Both the position numbers and the translations under genes were made by a program. From NCBI RefSeq assembly GCF_018860525.1, contig NZ_JAHKPM010000008.1, positions 183,320-247,319 of the forward strand: DNA of 64,000 bases. The letters are read 5' to 3'. The stretch is from Vibrio hepatarius. Lineage in GTDB: Bacteria > Pseudomonadota > Gammaproteobacteria > Enterobacterales > Vibrionaceae. A model generated the notes under the pieces. The model searched no databases and was not told the DNA's origin. It worked only from the letters and a program-made list of their open reading frames with translations. Positions within the stretch are counted from its first letter, which is position 1. Every line of letters begins with the position of its first letter. Below are positions 54,702 through 63,172 of this stretch, piece after piece.

Positions 54702-55582
54702 TTAAAACGTATGCTTTGCGTATAGCTCTGGTAACTCATACTCTCTATCAAGAATCGCGGCCAGCCTGCTATCAAAGTCTTTCGGCTTTTTGTCTTGATA
54801 CAAATATGTTTTCGGCTGCGGGCGATAAAAACTATCACCTGTGATCACCGCTTTTTTGCCTTTATCCATAAAAGCAAAGAGTTGGGCCATGAGAAAGGTA
54901 TTATCATCTTCGCTGTTCATATGCGCCTTACCCGTTGGCTGCAAGCCAAATAGTGTTGGCCAATAACCGCTTTGATGCTTTTTGCTCTCTCCATATAAAA
55001 ACAGGGTCAACCCTATCTTATCTTCTCTAAACCCAAGGTTTTCAAATCGGCACGCGGCTATTTTTCCAAACCGCCATGTATAGACAATGCCTCGTTGACG
55101 GTCAAAATAAATATCGGCAAGACGGGGGAAACGAAGTAAAGCGAGCGTATGTAAGAGCGTTATAAAAACAAGAATGGAAATAAATATTATATCTCCATAT
55201 ACTGATTTCCGATGCCTGTCTGTACCGTGGTTTAAGCTTCCACCTCATCAATATCATAAAAAGGTTTATACCCTGTTCTTCGATACTCTTGTATCCGTGC
55301 CATGGATTCGTGAGCATCTTCGGCTAGAGAGGGAAAATTGGGCCATGATTCAACAGTAAAATAGGTTGCCATAATAGACAGCATCAACATCCATGGCACA
55401 ATATAATAGTTGCGCCTGTTATGGTAACCCGTTCTTACCTTCAGCACCTTATCATCCACTGACACCACAGGGTCAAATGGGTCTTCCATGGGAATTACGG
55501 TTACCTCAGAGCGAAACTCCTGCCACCATTTGGAAAAAGGCTGGGCTTTGGTGGTGAATATGCCCCAAAATCTGCGTTTCAT
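54702..55582 (-). pseudogene. Chimeric pseudogene: type A N-terminus joined out of frame to a type B C-terminus
   Basis: From 55582 the frame reads MKRRFWGIFTTKAQPFSKWW, as in the type A genes, through TM1 to DIDEVEA and a stop (55232). Immediately after, another frame continues as type B: GTDRHRKSVYG, a TM2, FPRLADIYFDRQRGIVYTW, GKAHMNSEDDNTFLMAQLF and ELPELYAKHTF. So a deletion or recombination between an A and a B gene fused them with a frameshift in the periplasmic loop. Product probably not functional. Confidence 0.85.
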
Positions 55583-55642
55583 AACTAATTAATTAGAGAT
55601 ATGGCTAGACGTATAGCCGCAGCAAAGCTTCTTATCCACATA

Positions 55643-56575
55643 TCAATTAGGTACTTTTATTCGGCCGTACATAAGAGGCAGTTCATTCTCTAGCTCTAGA
55701 ATTTCCTCCAATCGAACATCAAATTGATCTGGGCGTTTGTCTATCCGAAAATAGGTCATTGGGCGCTCCCTAAAAAAGTACTCTCCTGTAATTAAAGCGC
55801 TTCTGCCTTTATCCATATAGTTGAATATTTGAGCAAAGAAATAGTCGTTATCTTTCTCTCCATTCAGTGTCACCTTGCCCGTAGGCTGGATAAGGATAGG
55901 CTGAGTACAGTACCCTATTTTACCTTTTTTATTTTCGCAATAAAGGTACAGTTGCAAGCCTGTTCTATGTTCTAAAAAACCTAAATTGTCAAACCGACAA
56001 GCAGCGACACGACCAAAAAACCAAGTGTAAACAATCCCTCTTTTACGATCGAAATAGATATCAGCAGGTCTTGGTAAAGTTACAAAATAAGCGGTTGCAA
56101 TTAACGCAAGGATTAAACATATAAAAAATATGGCCATATCGAATAATACAGCTTCTTGGTAATTTTTCTCACCATGATTAAAGACGGCATCCAGATAGTT
56201 AAAAAATGAACTTTGCCCTTCTTCACCTAACAAAGCCTCATGATATGCAATATCGACTCCTCTATTCTCGTAATCACTTTTTAATGCCACAACATCCCGA
56301 GCAAAAGAGATTTCACTAGAACTAGGGCCTAAACCGTCACTAAAAGTAAACGTTAAAAACCATAGGGCTATAACTAATGGAGCAAGAAATGGCAGTCGCA
56401 AGTTATCTCTTGCGCTGCGCACGGCAAGCACATCATCTGTGACCTCCATAAAAGGCTCAAGTGGATCATCTTCAGGTTTGATTGAAGCGATCTTGGCAAA
56501 CTCTTGTCGCCATTTCACTAGCTTCTGTGGGTATTGATACCTAAATAAAAAACCATGACTGTTTTTTCTTTTCAC
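55643..56575 (-). CDS. Two-TM array protein, type B (DUF6708-like)
   Basis: 310 aa. Cytoplasmic N-terminus 1-60 with a PEDDPLEPFMEV box, TM1 about 61-79, predicted periplasmic loop 80-143, TM2 about 145-166, and a cytoplasmic C-terminal domain with ADIYFDRKRGIVYTWFFG and MDKGRSALITG. It resembles what I recall as the DUF6708 family. Residues 1-65 and 165-310 are nearly identical to the gene at 56735, but the loops differ greatly. Function unknown; immunity to a toxin acting in the periplasm or membrane is a hypothesis. Confidence 0.82.
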   Translation of the reverse strand: MKRKNSHGFLFRYQYPQKLVKWRQEFAKIASIKPEDDPLEPFMEVTDDVLAVRSARDNLRLPFLAPLVIALWFLTFTFSDGLGPSSSEISFARDVVALKSDYENRGVDIAYHEALLGEEGQSSFFNYLDAVFNHGEKNYQEAVLFDMAIFFICLILALIATAYFVTLPRPADIYFDRKRGIVYTWFFGRVAACRFDNLGFLEHRTGLQLYLYCENKKGKIGYCTQPILIQPTGKVTLNGEKDNDYFFAQIFNYMDKGRSALITGEYFFRERPMTYFRIDKRPDQFDVRLEEILELENELPLMYGRIKVPN

Positions 56576-56612
56576 CGTTATATATCACTTATAACTATAT
56601 TGCATACCACTT

Positions 56613-56654
56613 GGCTTTAAGCGCGGCGTTAACGCGTTGCTAAAGGTTGTCTAG
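56613..56654 (-). pseudogene. Ghost fragment of a deleted type A array gene
   Basis: 29 nt at 56613-56641 are identical to 63230-63258, inside the C-terminal coding part of the type A gene at 63173, and similarity continues to 56654. The rest of that gene is missing, so this is the scar of a lost member between two type B genes. Confidence 0.8.
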
Positions 56655-56734
56655 CTTTCAAAGCACATGCCAGAGTTTGATAGAATTATATGCCATTTTA
56701 CCCGACATTCATTCAACCTCTGTCTGCGCAGATA

Positions 56735-57682
56735 TCAATTGGGTACCTTTATTCGGCCGTACATAAGCGGAAGTTCATGCTCTAGCTCAAGAATGGTTTC
56801 TAATCGCTCTTCAAATGGCTCTGGGCGCTTGTCTATGCGAAAATAGGTCCTTGGGCGCTCTCTCAAAAAGTGCTCTCCTGTGATTAACGCGCTTTTGCCT
56901 TTATCCATATAATTGAAGAGTTGAGCAAAGAAATAGTCGTTATCTTTCTCTCCATTCAGTGTCACCTTACCCGTGGGCTGAATAAGGGTAGGCTGAGTAC
57001 AGTAGCCAATTTTACCTTTTTTATTTTCGCAATAAAGGTACAGTTGCAGGCCTGTTCTGTGTTCCAAAAAACCTAAATTCTCAAACCGACAAGCAGCGAC
57101 ACGGCCAAAAAACCAAGTGTAAACAATCCCTTTTTTACGATCGAAATATATATCAGCGGGCCTAGGTAAGAAAATTAAATAAGCAGTTGATATTATTGAT
57201 AAAACAAGAGCAATTAAAAAAATAGAAATACTGAAAAATACAGACTCTCTATGACCATCTGTACCATATCTAAACACTGCGTTGAGGTAGTTTATGAAAG
57301 AATAATTCCCGTTTTCATCAAAAAAAGCTTTCGCATATTGATAAAACTGCTCATCATACGGAACACCTCTCCTACTCTTGTCTTCATAGTAAGTGATTTT
57401 ATATTCAGCATATGCTATTTCATCATTATGTGGCCCAATATCCCCCATGAATTTAAAAGCTAAAAACCAGAAGCCTAAAACTAATGGAACTAGAAATGGT
57501 AATCGCAAATTATCTCTTGCGCTGCGCACGGCAAGCACATCATCTGTGACCTCCATAAAAGGCTCAAGTGGATCATCTTCAGGTTTGATTGAAGTGATCT
57601 TGGCAAATTCTTGTCGCCATTTCACTAGCTTTTGTGGGTATTGATACCTAAATAAAAAGCCATGACTGTTTTTTCTTTTCAT
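56735..57682 (-). CDS. Two-TM array protein, type B (DUF6708-like)
   Basis: 315 aa, close paralogue of the 55643 gene. N-terminal 64 residues differ only at a few positions, and the C-terminal 145 residues match apart from scattered changes. The predicted periplasmic loop (about 80-148) is different in sequence (GPHNDEIAYAEYKITYYED versus GPSSSEISFARDVVALKSD at its start). It begins 11 nt after the stop of an unrelated protein remnant, the spacing of an effector-immunity pair. Confidence 0.82.
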   Translation of the reverse strand: MKRKNSHGFLFRYQYPQKLVKWRQEFAKITSIKPEDDPLEPFMEVTDDVLAVRSARDNLRLPFLVPLVLGFWFLAFKFMGDIGPHNDEIAYAEYKITYYEDKSRRGVPYDEQFYQYAKAFFDENGNYSFINYLNAVFRYGTDGHRESVFFSISIFLIALVLSIISTAYLIFLPRPADIYFDRKKGIVYTWFFGRVAACRFENLGFLEHRTGLQLYLYCENKKGKIGYCTQPTLIQPTGKVTLNGEKDNDYFFAQLFNYMDKGKSALITGEHFLRERPRTYFRIDKRPEPFEERLETILELEHELPLMYGRIKVPN

Positions 57683-57693
57683 TCTAATCTCTG

Positions 57694-58110
57694 CTAAATA
57701 TTGCTTGGTTTATCATCAATCATTCCGTAATACGTTTTTTCAAGAACGCCGTCCGACGTTAACATACGTTTGGGGACAATAATATCTGGGCTTTGTTGGT
57801 AGTACCAATGCAAGTGCAGCTCTTCATCTGGCTTATTGTCCATCTCAACCGAAAAATTCAAATATAAGGTTCCGTTAATCATTTCAGATTGGAAAAAGTC
57901 CTCACTATTGGCCGCCGCGCTAAGCGCCTGTTTAAATGCCTTTGTTGCGGCTTGATCCTCTACCAACTTTCCGTTGCGCATTTGATTAATTGGCAGCATG
58001 ATATCAATACTTTTTTTACTGCATATCATACCAATAAGATTAGACTGTCCCTTTATATATTTGAATAATTCCGCTTGATAGTGAGATTTAAAGTTAAACA
58101 GGGATTGAGA
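57694..58110 (-). pseudogene. C-terminal remnant of an unrecognised protein next to the type B gene
   Basis: The open frame runs from just after a TAA (58111-58113) to 57694. It reads SQSLFNFKSHYQAELFKYIK, continues into the stretch beginning MICSKKSIDIMLPINQM, and ends YYGMIDDKPSNI. No start with a ribosome site is seen; the first ATG is at 58029 with none. Codon use upstream of that ATG still looks coding, so it is probably the tail of a longer lost gene. I do not recognise the family. Position and spacing suggest a toxin/effector tail; this is inference. Confidence 0.55.
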
Positions 58111-58355
58111 TTAGATTTAAACATGTATTACGTGTTCGGCATCATGTTACCCAGCTTTCGAAAAGTCAGAATTATTCTCTTTAGCAAATTGAAACTATGA
58201 ACGATCAGTCGTAGTAAATGCCGAGACGTTTTACTTCGGATAAAAATACATTGAAGGAGAAAATGAATTTACTAAGTAAACCTTGATTCACCGCTTATTT
58301 GACCAAAAGTGGGATTGATAGATAGTAGAAACACGTAAGCAGGAATGAATTTGTC
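58111..58355. other. Intergenic region between the remnant and the IS
   Basis: No gene seen. AT-rich sequence with stops in all frames; likely a deletion or insertion junction. Confidence 0.5.
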
Positions 58356-59192
58356 CTAATCCGTGAATAAGCCCCGCCTTTGTCTCGGTGGTTTAGTGGA
58401 GACTGCTATGTGCTTTTGATAAAGAGCACATAGCGCAGTGTTTTCTTGCCAGAGAGCTGCTTCGTTAGCCCTATTGTGAGCTGTTTTGCGATAGGGCATT
58501 TTCATAGAATAATACTTTAGGTGTGTGTCCTCGCTGAACTCACGGTTATGGAGATCCGTTAACACAGACAGCCAGTAGTTCGCTCCCTCTGACTCGGATA
58601 AGTACAACCCAAGGAGTTCTTTCTTACCCTCAACCGTGAGGCCTAAGATGGTGTAGATAGCCTTGCTGACGTAGCGGCCATCTTCTCGAACTTTATAGTG
58701 GATAGCATCAAGCCAGACAAAGGGATAAAGCGCATCTAGCGGTCGTTGCTGCCATTCCTTAAGCTCAGGTATCAAACGGTCGGTAACGCTAGTGATGGTG
58801 GCTTCAGAGACATCAATACCGTACATGTCTTCGACATGACCACGAATGTCACGATAGCTCATACCGAGCGAGAACATGGATAAGATCTTACGGTCGATCT
58901 CGTCAGTCAGCTTAGTCTGATTCTTCTTGACCAGTTTCGGCTCAAACGTGCCTTGGCGATCGCGTGGTGTATCGAGTTCAAATTCACCGACAGAAGACTT
59001 AACCGTTTTCTTACTAGAGCCATTTTTACGGTTCGGTCGCTCATCCGTTTCAAGATGTTGCTCTAGCTCTGCCTTTAAAGCAGCTTCTGTGATTTGTTTG
59101 ATGAGAGGTGTTAAAAAGCCATCTTTCCCCGTCAGATCTTGTCCTGATTGGAGGGCTTTAATGGCTTGTTCTAAATCGAAGTCTTTGGTCAT
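58356..59192 (-). pseudogene. Truncated IS256-family transposase with a foreign C-terminal tail
   Basis: 278 aa against about 400 for the family. The N-terminal 217 residues are standard IS256 Mutator-type: LKAELEQHLETDE, TPRDRQGTFEPKLVKKNQT, SLGMSYRDIRGHVEDMYG, the first catalytic Asp in FVWLDAIHYKVRE, and WLSVLTDLHNR. At that point the sequence switches to an unrelated tail, starting at GGACACACACC (58520-58530 on the opposite strand), and ends KPPRQRRGLFTD. The second Asp and the Glu of the DDE triad are missing, so it cannot be an active transposase. Confidence 0.88.
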
Positions 59193-59240
59193 ATGTCATT
59201 CCTGTTTTGTATATTCTACTGAAATGACACAGATTTCTAA
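58356..59240. mobile_element. IS256-family element remnant
   Basis: Contains the truncated transposase and about 48 nt of its upstream end (CTGTGTCATTTCAGTAG on the minus strand), likely the surviving terminal inverted repeat region. The other end is lost. It sits inside the array next to a ghost fragment. The exact outer boundary was not determined. Confidence 0.7.
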
Positions 59241-59254
59241 ACACTACCTCACTA

Positions 59255-59284
59255 CTCTTTTTAGAATTTCTTCTACTCGATGGT
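59255..59284 (-). pseudogene. Ghost fragment of a type B array gene beside the IS
   Basis: 28 nt at 59255-59282 are identical to 62268-62295, within the C-terminal coding part of the type B gene at 62227. The remainder is gone, apparently lost when or after the IS inserted. Confidence 0.75.
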
Positions 59285-59325
59285 CAGTATGCACCCATCA
59301 ATTTTTCTACTGTGTTTCATGCAAG

Positions 59326-60783
59326 CTAGTCTTCTTTTAGGTTTACACCTATTTTTTCGCCACATGTCAAAATAAATTTTGCAATATACAATGTCAGTAA
59401 AAGTGATAAAACCACAACTAAAAATATTAGAGCGAGTTCATATATATTAGCCCCGAGAAATAGGTCAGCTAAGCTTAATTCATCCCCAATCATCATATAG
59501 CCAAAAAAGACTAAAAATTGAAGCATCATCCAATTAAATAATGAGGCCCAACGAACTCTTGATTCAAGTAAGGCACCATATCGATAGCCAATTAACACAC
59601 CTGTACTTAGTGTAGGAATTATATTAGTTAAAATTGCTTCTCCAGGTATCTGAACCGACCAAAAATAATCCAAAGTCGATATGATTATCAACCAGACAAT
59701 AGATGCAGCACATAGTGCCGAGGTCACAAAGCGTTCAGACTGATTATGAGCAACTATTTCTGGTGCCCGAGATTGACTACTGGTTTCTCTATCCATTTCT
59801 GCTGACTCACTGCAATCTTTTACTATGTCAGAAAACTTTTGTTTAAAGTCTTCTGGCCTTTTATCAACGCGTAAGTAAGGCACAAACATTGGGCGAAAGA
59901 AGCTGTTATCTTGGATAACGGCACTGATTCCCTTACTCATAAACGCACAGATTTGCGTCAACAGAAAGGTGTTATCATTTTCAGTGTTCATAAATACTCT
60001 ACCTGTTCCCTGTACATAAAAGTAACGAGTAGTAGTATTGCCTCTGTCACTCCAGTCTTTATGATGTAAGAAAAGTTTTAACCCACATTTATCTTCCCGA
60101 AAAGTTAGGTTATTAAAACTTGAGTAGAATAACTTTCCTAAATGCCACGTATAAACTATATTATATTCCCGATCAAAGAAAATATCCGCACGTCGATAGA
60201 ACCGAAAAAAAACAGTCGCAATCATTAATGACAATATAAATAGCAGACTAATAATCGCTACTTCTTCGTATATTGATTTTCGATAGTTTTCATCACCATA
60301 TTTATGGACAGCAATAAATAAGTCGATACGTGATCCCTTACCACTATCTCCGACTAGAGCCCGGTAATAGTTATCATCATTCTTATCGTAATCATATCCA
60401 AATGATTTAAGCTCTAAATTACGTTGAATATTATCGTGAGCGTATGAAATCATTCCTCTATTGGGGCCAAATTCATATGCTTGATATAAAAAGACACACC
60501 ATAAAGCAGCTACCCATGGTAATAAAATATACATTCTATAATTATGACTTGCATTTCTTACAGATAGAGTTGACTCATCAATAGCCATTATTGGCTCTTG
60601 AGGGTCTTTTAATGGCTCTATACTATAACATTCAGCGAAGTGATTTGTGTAATCTGCGAGTCTTCGTGTATTAGTAAGTGAATTGCGTTTGTGGTTATCT
60701 TTTCTAACAGTGCCCACTAGAGTAAAATTGATCCACCTTCTATATATCCTTTCTAATAAAGATATTTTATTTTCTTTATTCAT
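59326..60783 (-). CDS. Long array protein, type C (two-TM core plus four-TM C-terminal extension)
   Basis: 485 aa. Residues 1-345 follow the array plan: cytoplasmic box PLKDPQEPIMAI, TM1 about 83-101, loop with the EFGPNRGMISYAHDN segment, TM2, RADIFFDREYNIVYTWHLG, and NTENDNTFLLTQICAFMSKG. After a polar linker (RETSSQSRAPEIVAHNQSE) it adds four more TM helices (about 355-475) not found in A or B genes. Loop wording (GPN-GMIS, DSGKGS-DL) is close to the type B gene at 62227. Function unknown. Confidence 0.75.
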   Translation of the reverse strand: MNKENKISLLERIYRRWINFTLVGTVRKDNHKRNSLTNTRRLADYTNHFAECYSIEPLKDPQEPIMAIDESTLSVRNASHNYRMYILLPWVAALWCVFLYQAYEFGPNRGMISYAHDNIQRNLELKSFGYDYDKNDDNYYRALVGDSGKGSRIDLFIAVHKYGDENYRKSIYEEVAIISLLFILSLMIATVFFRFYRRADIFFDREYNIVYTWHLGKLFYSSFNNLTFREDKCGLKLFLHHKDWSDRGNTTTRYFYVQGTGRVFMNTENDNTFLLTQICAFMSKGISAVIQDNSFFRPMFVPYLRVDKRPEDFKQKFSDIVKDCSESAEMDRETSSQSRAPEIVAHNQSERFVTSALCAASIVWLIIISTLDYFWSVQIPGEAILTNIIPTLSTGVLIGYRYGALLESRVRWASLFNWMMLQFLVFFGYMMIGDELSLADLFLGANIYELALIFLVVVLSLLLTLYIAKFILTCGEKIGVNLKED

Positions 60784-60790
60784 ATGCCTT

Positions 60791-61075
60791 TCACAATATT
60801 TTTGATTGTTTTTTTGAATGTTTATTTAGTAGAAACATTCCTATAGTTAGGATCACAGACAAAAATAAAAATGAACATGCCAAAACAAACCTAGCAAAAG
60901 CTCTTTCCATATCGCCAGTATCTAGATGCTGGAAAAACTCAATCATATTCGAACAAAAAAAATAGATAATCCCCAAGCTGAGAGAAAAATTCAACAATGC
61001 TCCTATAGACTCGGCTCTATCTCTTACCTTAAATGCATCTTTCTTAGGTATACTATGATTTTTTTCAGTTTCCAC
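60791..61075 (-). CDS. Small two-TM membrane protein within the array
   Basis: 94 aa. Charged N-terminus, TM helices about 28-48 and 62-84, lysine-rich tail (NKHSKKQSKIL). It ends 7 nt before the type C gene starts, so it is cotranscribed with it. No family recognised. Confidence 0.6.
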   Translation of the reverse strand: METEKNHSIPKKDAFKVRDRAESIGALLNFSLSLGIIYFFCSNMIEFFQHLDTGDMERAFARFVLACSFLFLSVILTIGMFLLNKHSKKQSKIL

Positions 61076-61261
61076 AAATATTGATCTCAGATATCTAATA
61101 TGCAGTAGAAAATCATTATATAACTTTTAACCTGTTTATTTCTGCACATATCACTAAGCAAAAACACTTTTTTCATAGTCATTAAGTCTATTTAAGTAAT
61201 ATATGATTAAACAGGAAGCATTTTGATATAAGTTGACCTGTTTCAAACAGGCTATCAGCGG

Positions 61262-62206
61262 CTATAACGCGTGCCCTTTTACCCAGCGGGTTTGGTACTG
61301 ATGAACAAAATCCCCTTCGGCTTTTAGGGCGGCGTTAACGCGTTGCTCAAAGTTGTCTGGTTTAGGATCCACGCGCCAGAAAAACTTGGCGGGTTTGCGC
61401 TTAAAAGAAGAGCCTGTGATCACTGCGCTTTTGCCATGGTCCATAAAGGCAAGGATTTGCGCGAGTGGATATGTGGTATCGGCTTCAGAGTGAAAGGTCA
61501 GCTTGCCGGTATCAATACCAACAATCGCCATCGGGCGGTAGCCCTTTTGTTTTTTGTTTTCAAACTGCAACACAAGGTTGATACCAACTTGGTTTTCAAT
61601 TAAGCCCATTTTATCAAAGTAGGCCGCACCCACCCTGCCATGGCGCCAGCTATAAACAATTTGCCGTTGTCGGTCAAAATACACTTCGGCATCTCCGGGT
61701 TTGAGAAGAAAAAGCAGCCACATAACAATACCCACTAACAAAAAAGAACTTATCAGTAGAAAACTAGTGAGGAAACTTTCAAGCTTTCCTTCCACTTCCT
61801 TAGCCCTTAAATAAGTTGCCCATGTCACCTCACCCTCTTCATTTAGCAAAGCTCTAGCATATTTTTCGACTTCGTCAGCACCATACATTGTATCCCTAAA
61901 AGACTTTTGTTGCTCAAAATGCTCTAGCATCTCATGCGCGTATTCCTGTCGACTTTCAAAGTTAGGCAGCCAATCATAAAACATATAAAGCGGCATAAAG
62001 GTAAACACCATCATCAGCGGAACGATAATAGCATTGCGCCGATTGTGATAACCGGTTCTTACGGTAAGCACCCTATCATCGACAGAGACTATGGGGTCAA
62101 ACGGGTCTTCCATGGGAATAACGGCTACCTCTGCGCGAAACTCCTGCCACCATTTGGAAAAAGGCTGGGCTTTGGTGGTGAATATGCCCCAAAATCTGCG
62201 TTTCAT
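61262..62206 (-). CDS. Two-TM array protein, type A (DUF6708-like)
   Basis: 314 aa. Cytoplasmic N-terminus 1-57 (FWGIFTTKAQPFSKWW, PMEDPFDPIVSVDD), TM1 about 58-76, predicted periplasmic loop 77-144, TM2 about 146-168, then AEVYFDRQRQIVYSWRHG and MDHGKSAVITG. The C-terminal 145 residues are almost identical to the gene at 63173; the loop is not. Type A differs from B mainly in N-terminus and in the C-terminal tail (RWVKGHAL). Confidence 0.82.
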   Translation of the reverse strand: MKRRFWGIFTTKAQPFSKWWQEFRAEVAVIPMEDPFDPIVSVDDRVLTVRTGYHNRRNAIIVPLMMVFTFMPLYMFYDWLPNFESRQEYAHEMLEHFEQQKSFRDTMYGADEVEKYARALLNEEGEVTWATYLRAKEVEGKLESFLTSFLLISSFLLVGIVMWLLFLLKPGDAEVYFDRQRQIVYSWRHGRVGAAYFDKMGLIENQVGINLVLQFENKKQKGYRPMAIVGIDTGKLTFHSEADTTYPLAQILAFMDHGKSAVITGSSFKRKPAKFFWRVDPKPDNFEQRVNAALKAEGDFVHQYQTRWVKGHAL

Positions 62207-62226
62207 TTATTTAAATGGTCTTAAAT

Positions 62227-63159
62227 TTAAAACAAATGCTTAGCATAGAGCTCTGGTAGCTCACTATCTCTTTTTAGAATTTCTTCTACTCGATGTTCGA
62301 AGTTGTCTGGCTTTTTATCAACAAATAAGTACGACTTAGGGTAAGCGCGCTCAAATCGCTCCCCTGTAATAACTGCCTTTTTTCCTTTATCCATAAAAGC
62401 AAAAACTTGTGCGATAAACTCGGTGTTATCATTCTCAGTGTTTAAGTGTGGCCTGCCAGTTGGTTGAACAGTAAAGTTCGCTGGCCAGTATTGGCGCTTT
62501 TTGTTTTCACTCATAAGTAACAAATTAAGACCATGCGCGGTTTCACGAAAACCAAGGTTATCAAAGTCACAGGCGGCCACCTTACCCAGACGCCACGTGT
62601 AAACAATTCTTCTACGGCGGTCAAAATAAATATTAGCCATGCGAGGGAATCTAAGTAGAGCCAAAGTGCTGATTATAGCAACAAGAAAGAGTACCGAGGC
62701 GATAGTAATTTTTGAATAGATTGAGCTTCGATAATTTTCGGTACCGTAGAGAGCTACTGCGCGGATAAGATCAAGTGTCGACCCTTTTCCATCATCGCCA
62801 ACCATTGCTTTGTAATAAAGATCTCTTTTTGTATCATATTCTATACCATTTAGTTTATTCTTGTTATTTAGTTCAATCATATAATTGGCACTATTAATCA
62901 TTCCTTGATTTGGACCAATATCGTTAACTACATAGAAAAACAGTACCCAAAATGACACCACCCAAGGAATAAAAAAAGCGAGGCGGAAATTGTTATACGG
63001 AGTACCTACAGATAAGACATGATCATCCACATACATAATGGAGTTAAGAGGATCTTGATAAGCATCAAGTGTAACTTTTTCACTAAACCAAGTACGTAGC
63101 TCGGTAAATGGCCGAGCATGCTCTAGCTTCCAGAATGGTTTAAATTTTCCACGTCTCAT
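62227..63159 (-). CDS. Two-TM array protein, type B (DUF6708-like)
   Basis: 310 aa. Same plan as the other B genes: N-terminus with DAYQDPLNSIMYVDD, TM1 about 60-80, loop containing DIGPNQGMINSANYM, TM2, ANIYFDRRRRIVYTWRLG, NTENDNTEFIAQVFAFMDKG and ELPELYAKHLF. It is more distant from the 55643/56735 pair than they are from each other, but its C-terminus matches the C-part of the chimeric pseudogene. It lies 20 nt upstream of the type A gene at 61262 and 13 nt downstream of another, so A and B genes alternate. Confidence 0.82.
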   Translation of the reverse strand: MRRGKFKPFWKLEHARPFTELRTWFSEKVTLDAYQDPLNSIMYVDDHVLSVGTPYNNFRLAFFIPWVVSFWVLFFYVVNDIGPNQGMINSANYMIELNNKNKLNGIEYDTKRDLYYKAMVGDDGKGSTLDLIRAVALYGTENYRSSIYSKITIASVLFLVAIISTLALLRFPRMANIYFDRRRRIVYTWRLGKVAACDFDNLGFRETAHGLNLLLMSENKKRQYWPANFTVQPTGRPHLNTENDNTEFIAQVFAFMDKGKKAVITGERFERAYPKSYLFVDKKPDNFEHRVEEILKRDSELPELYAKHLF

Positions 63160-63172
63160 TTATTTACCGCTT

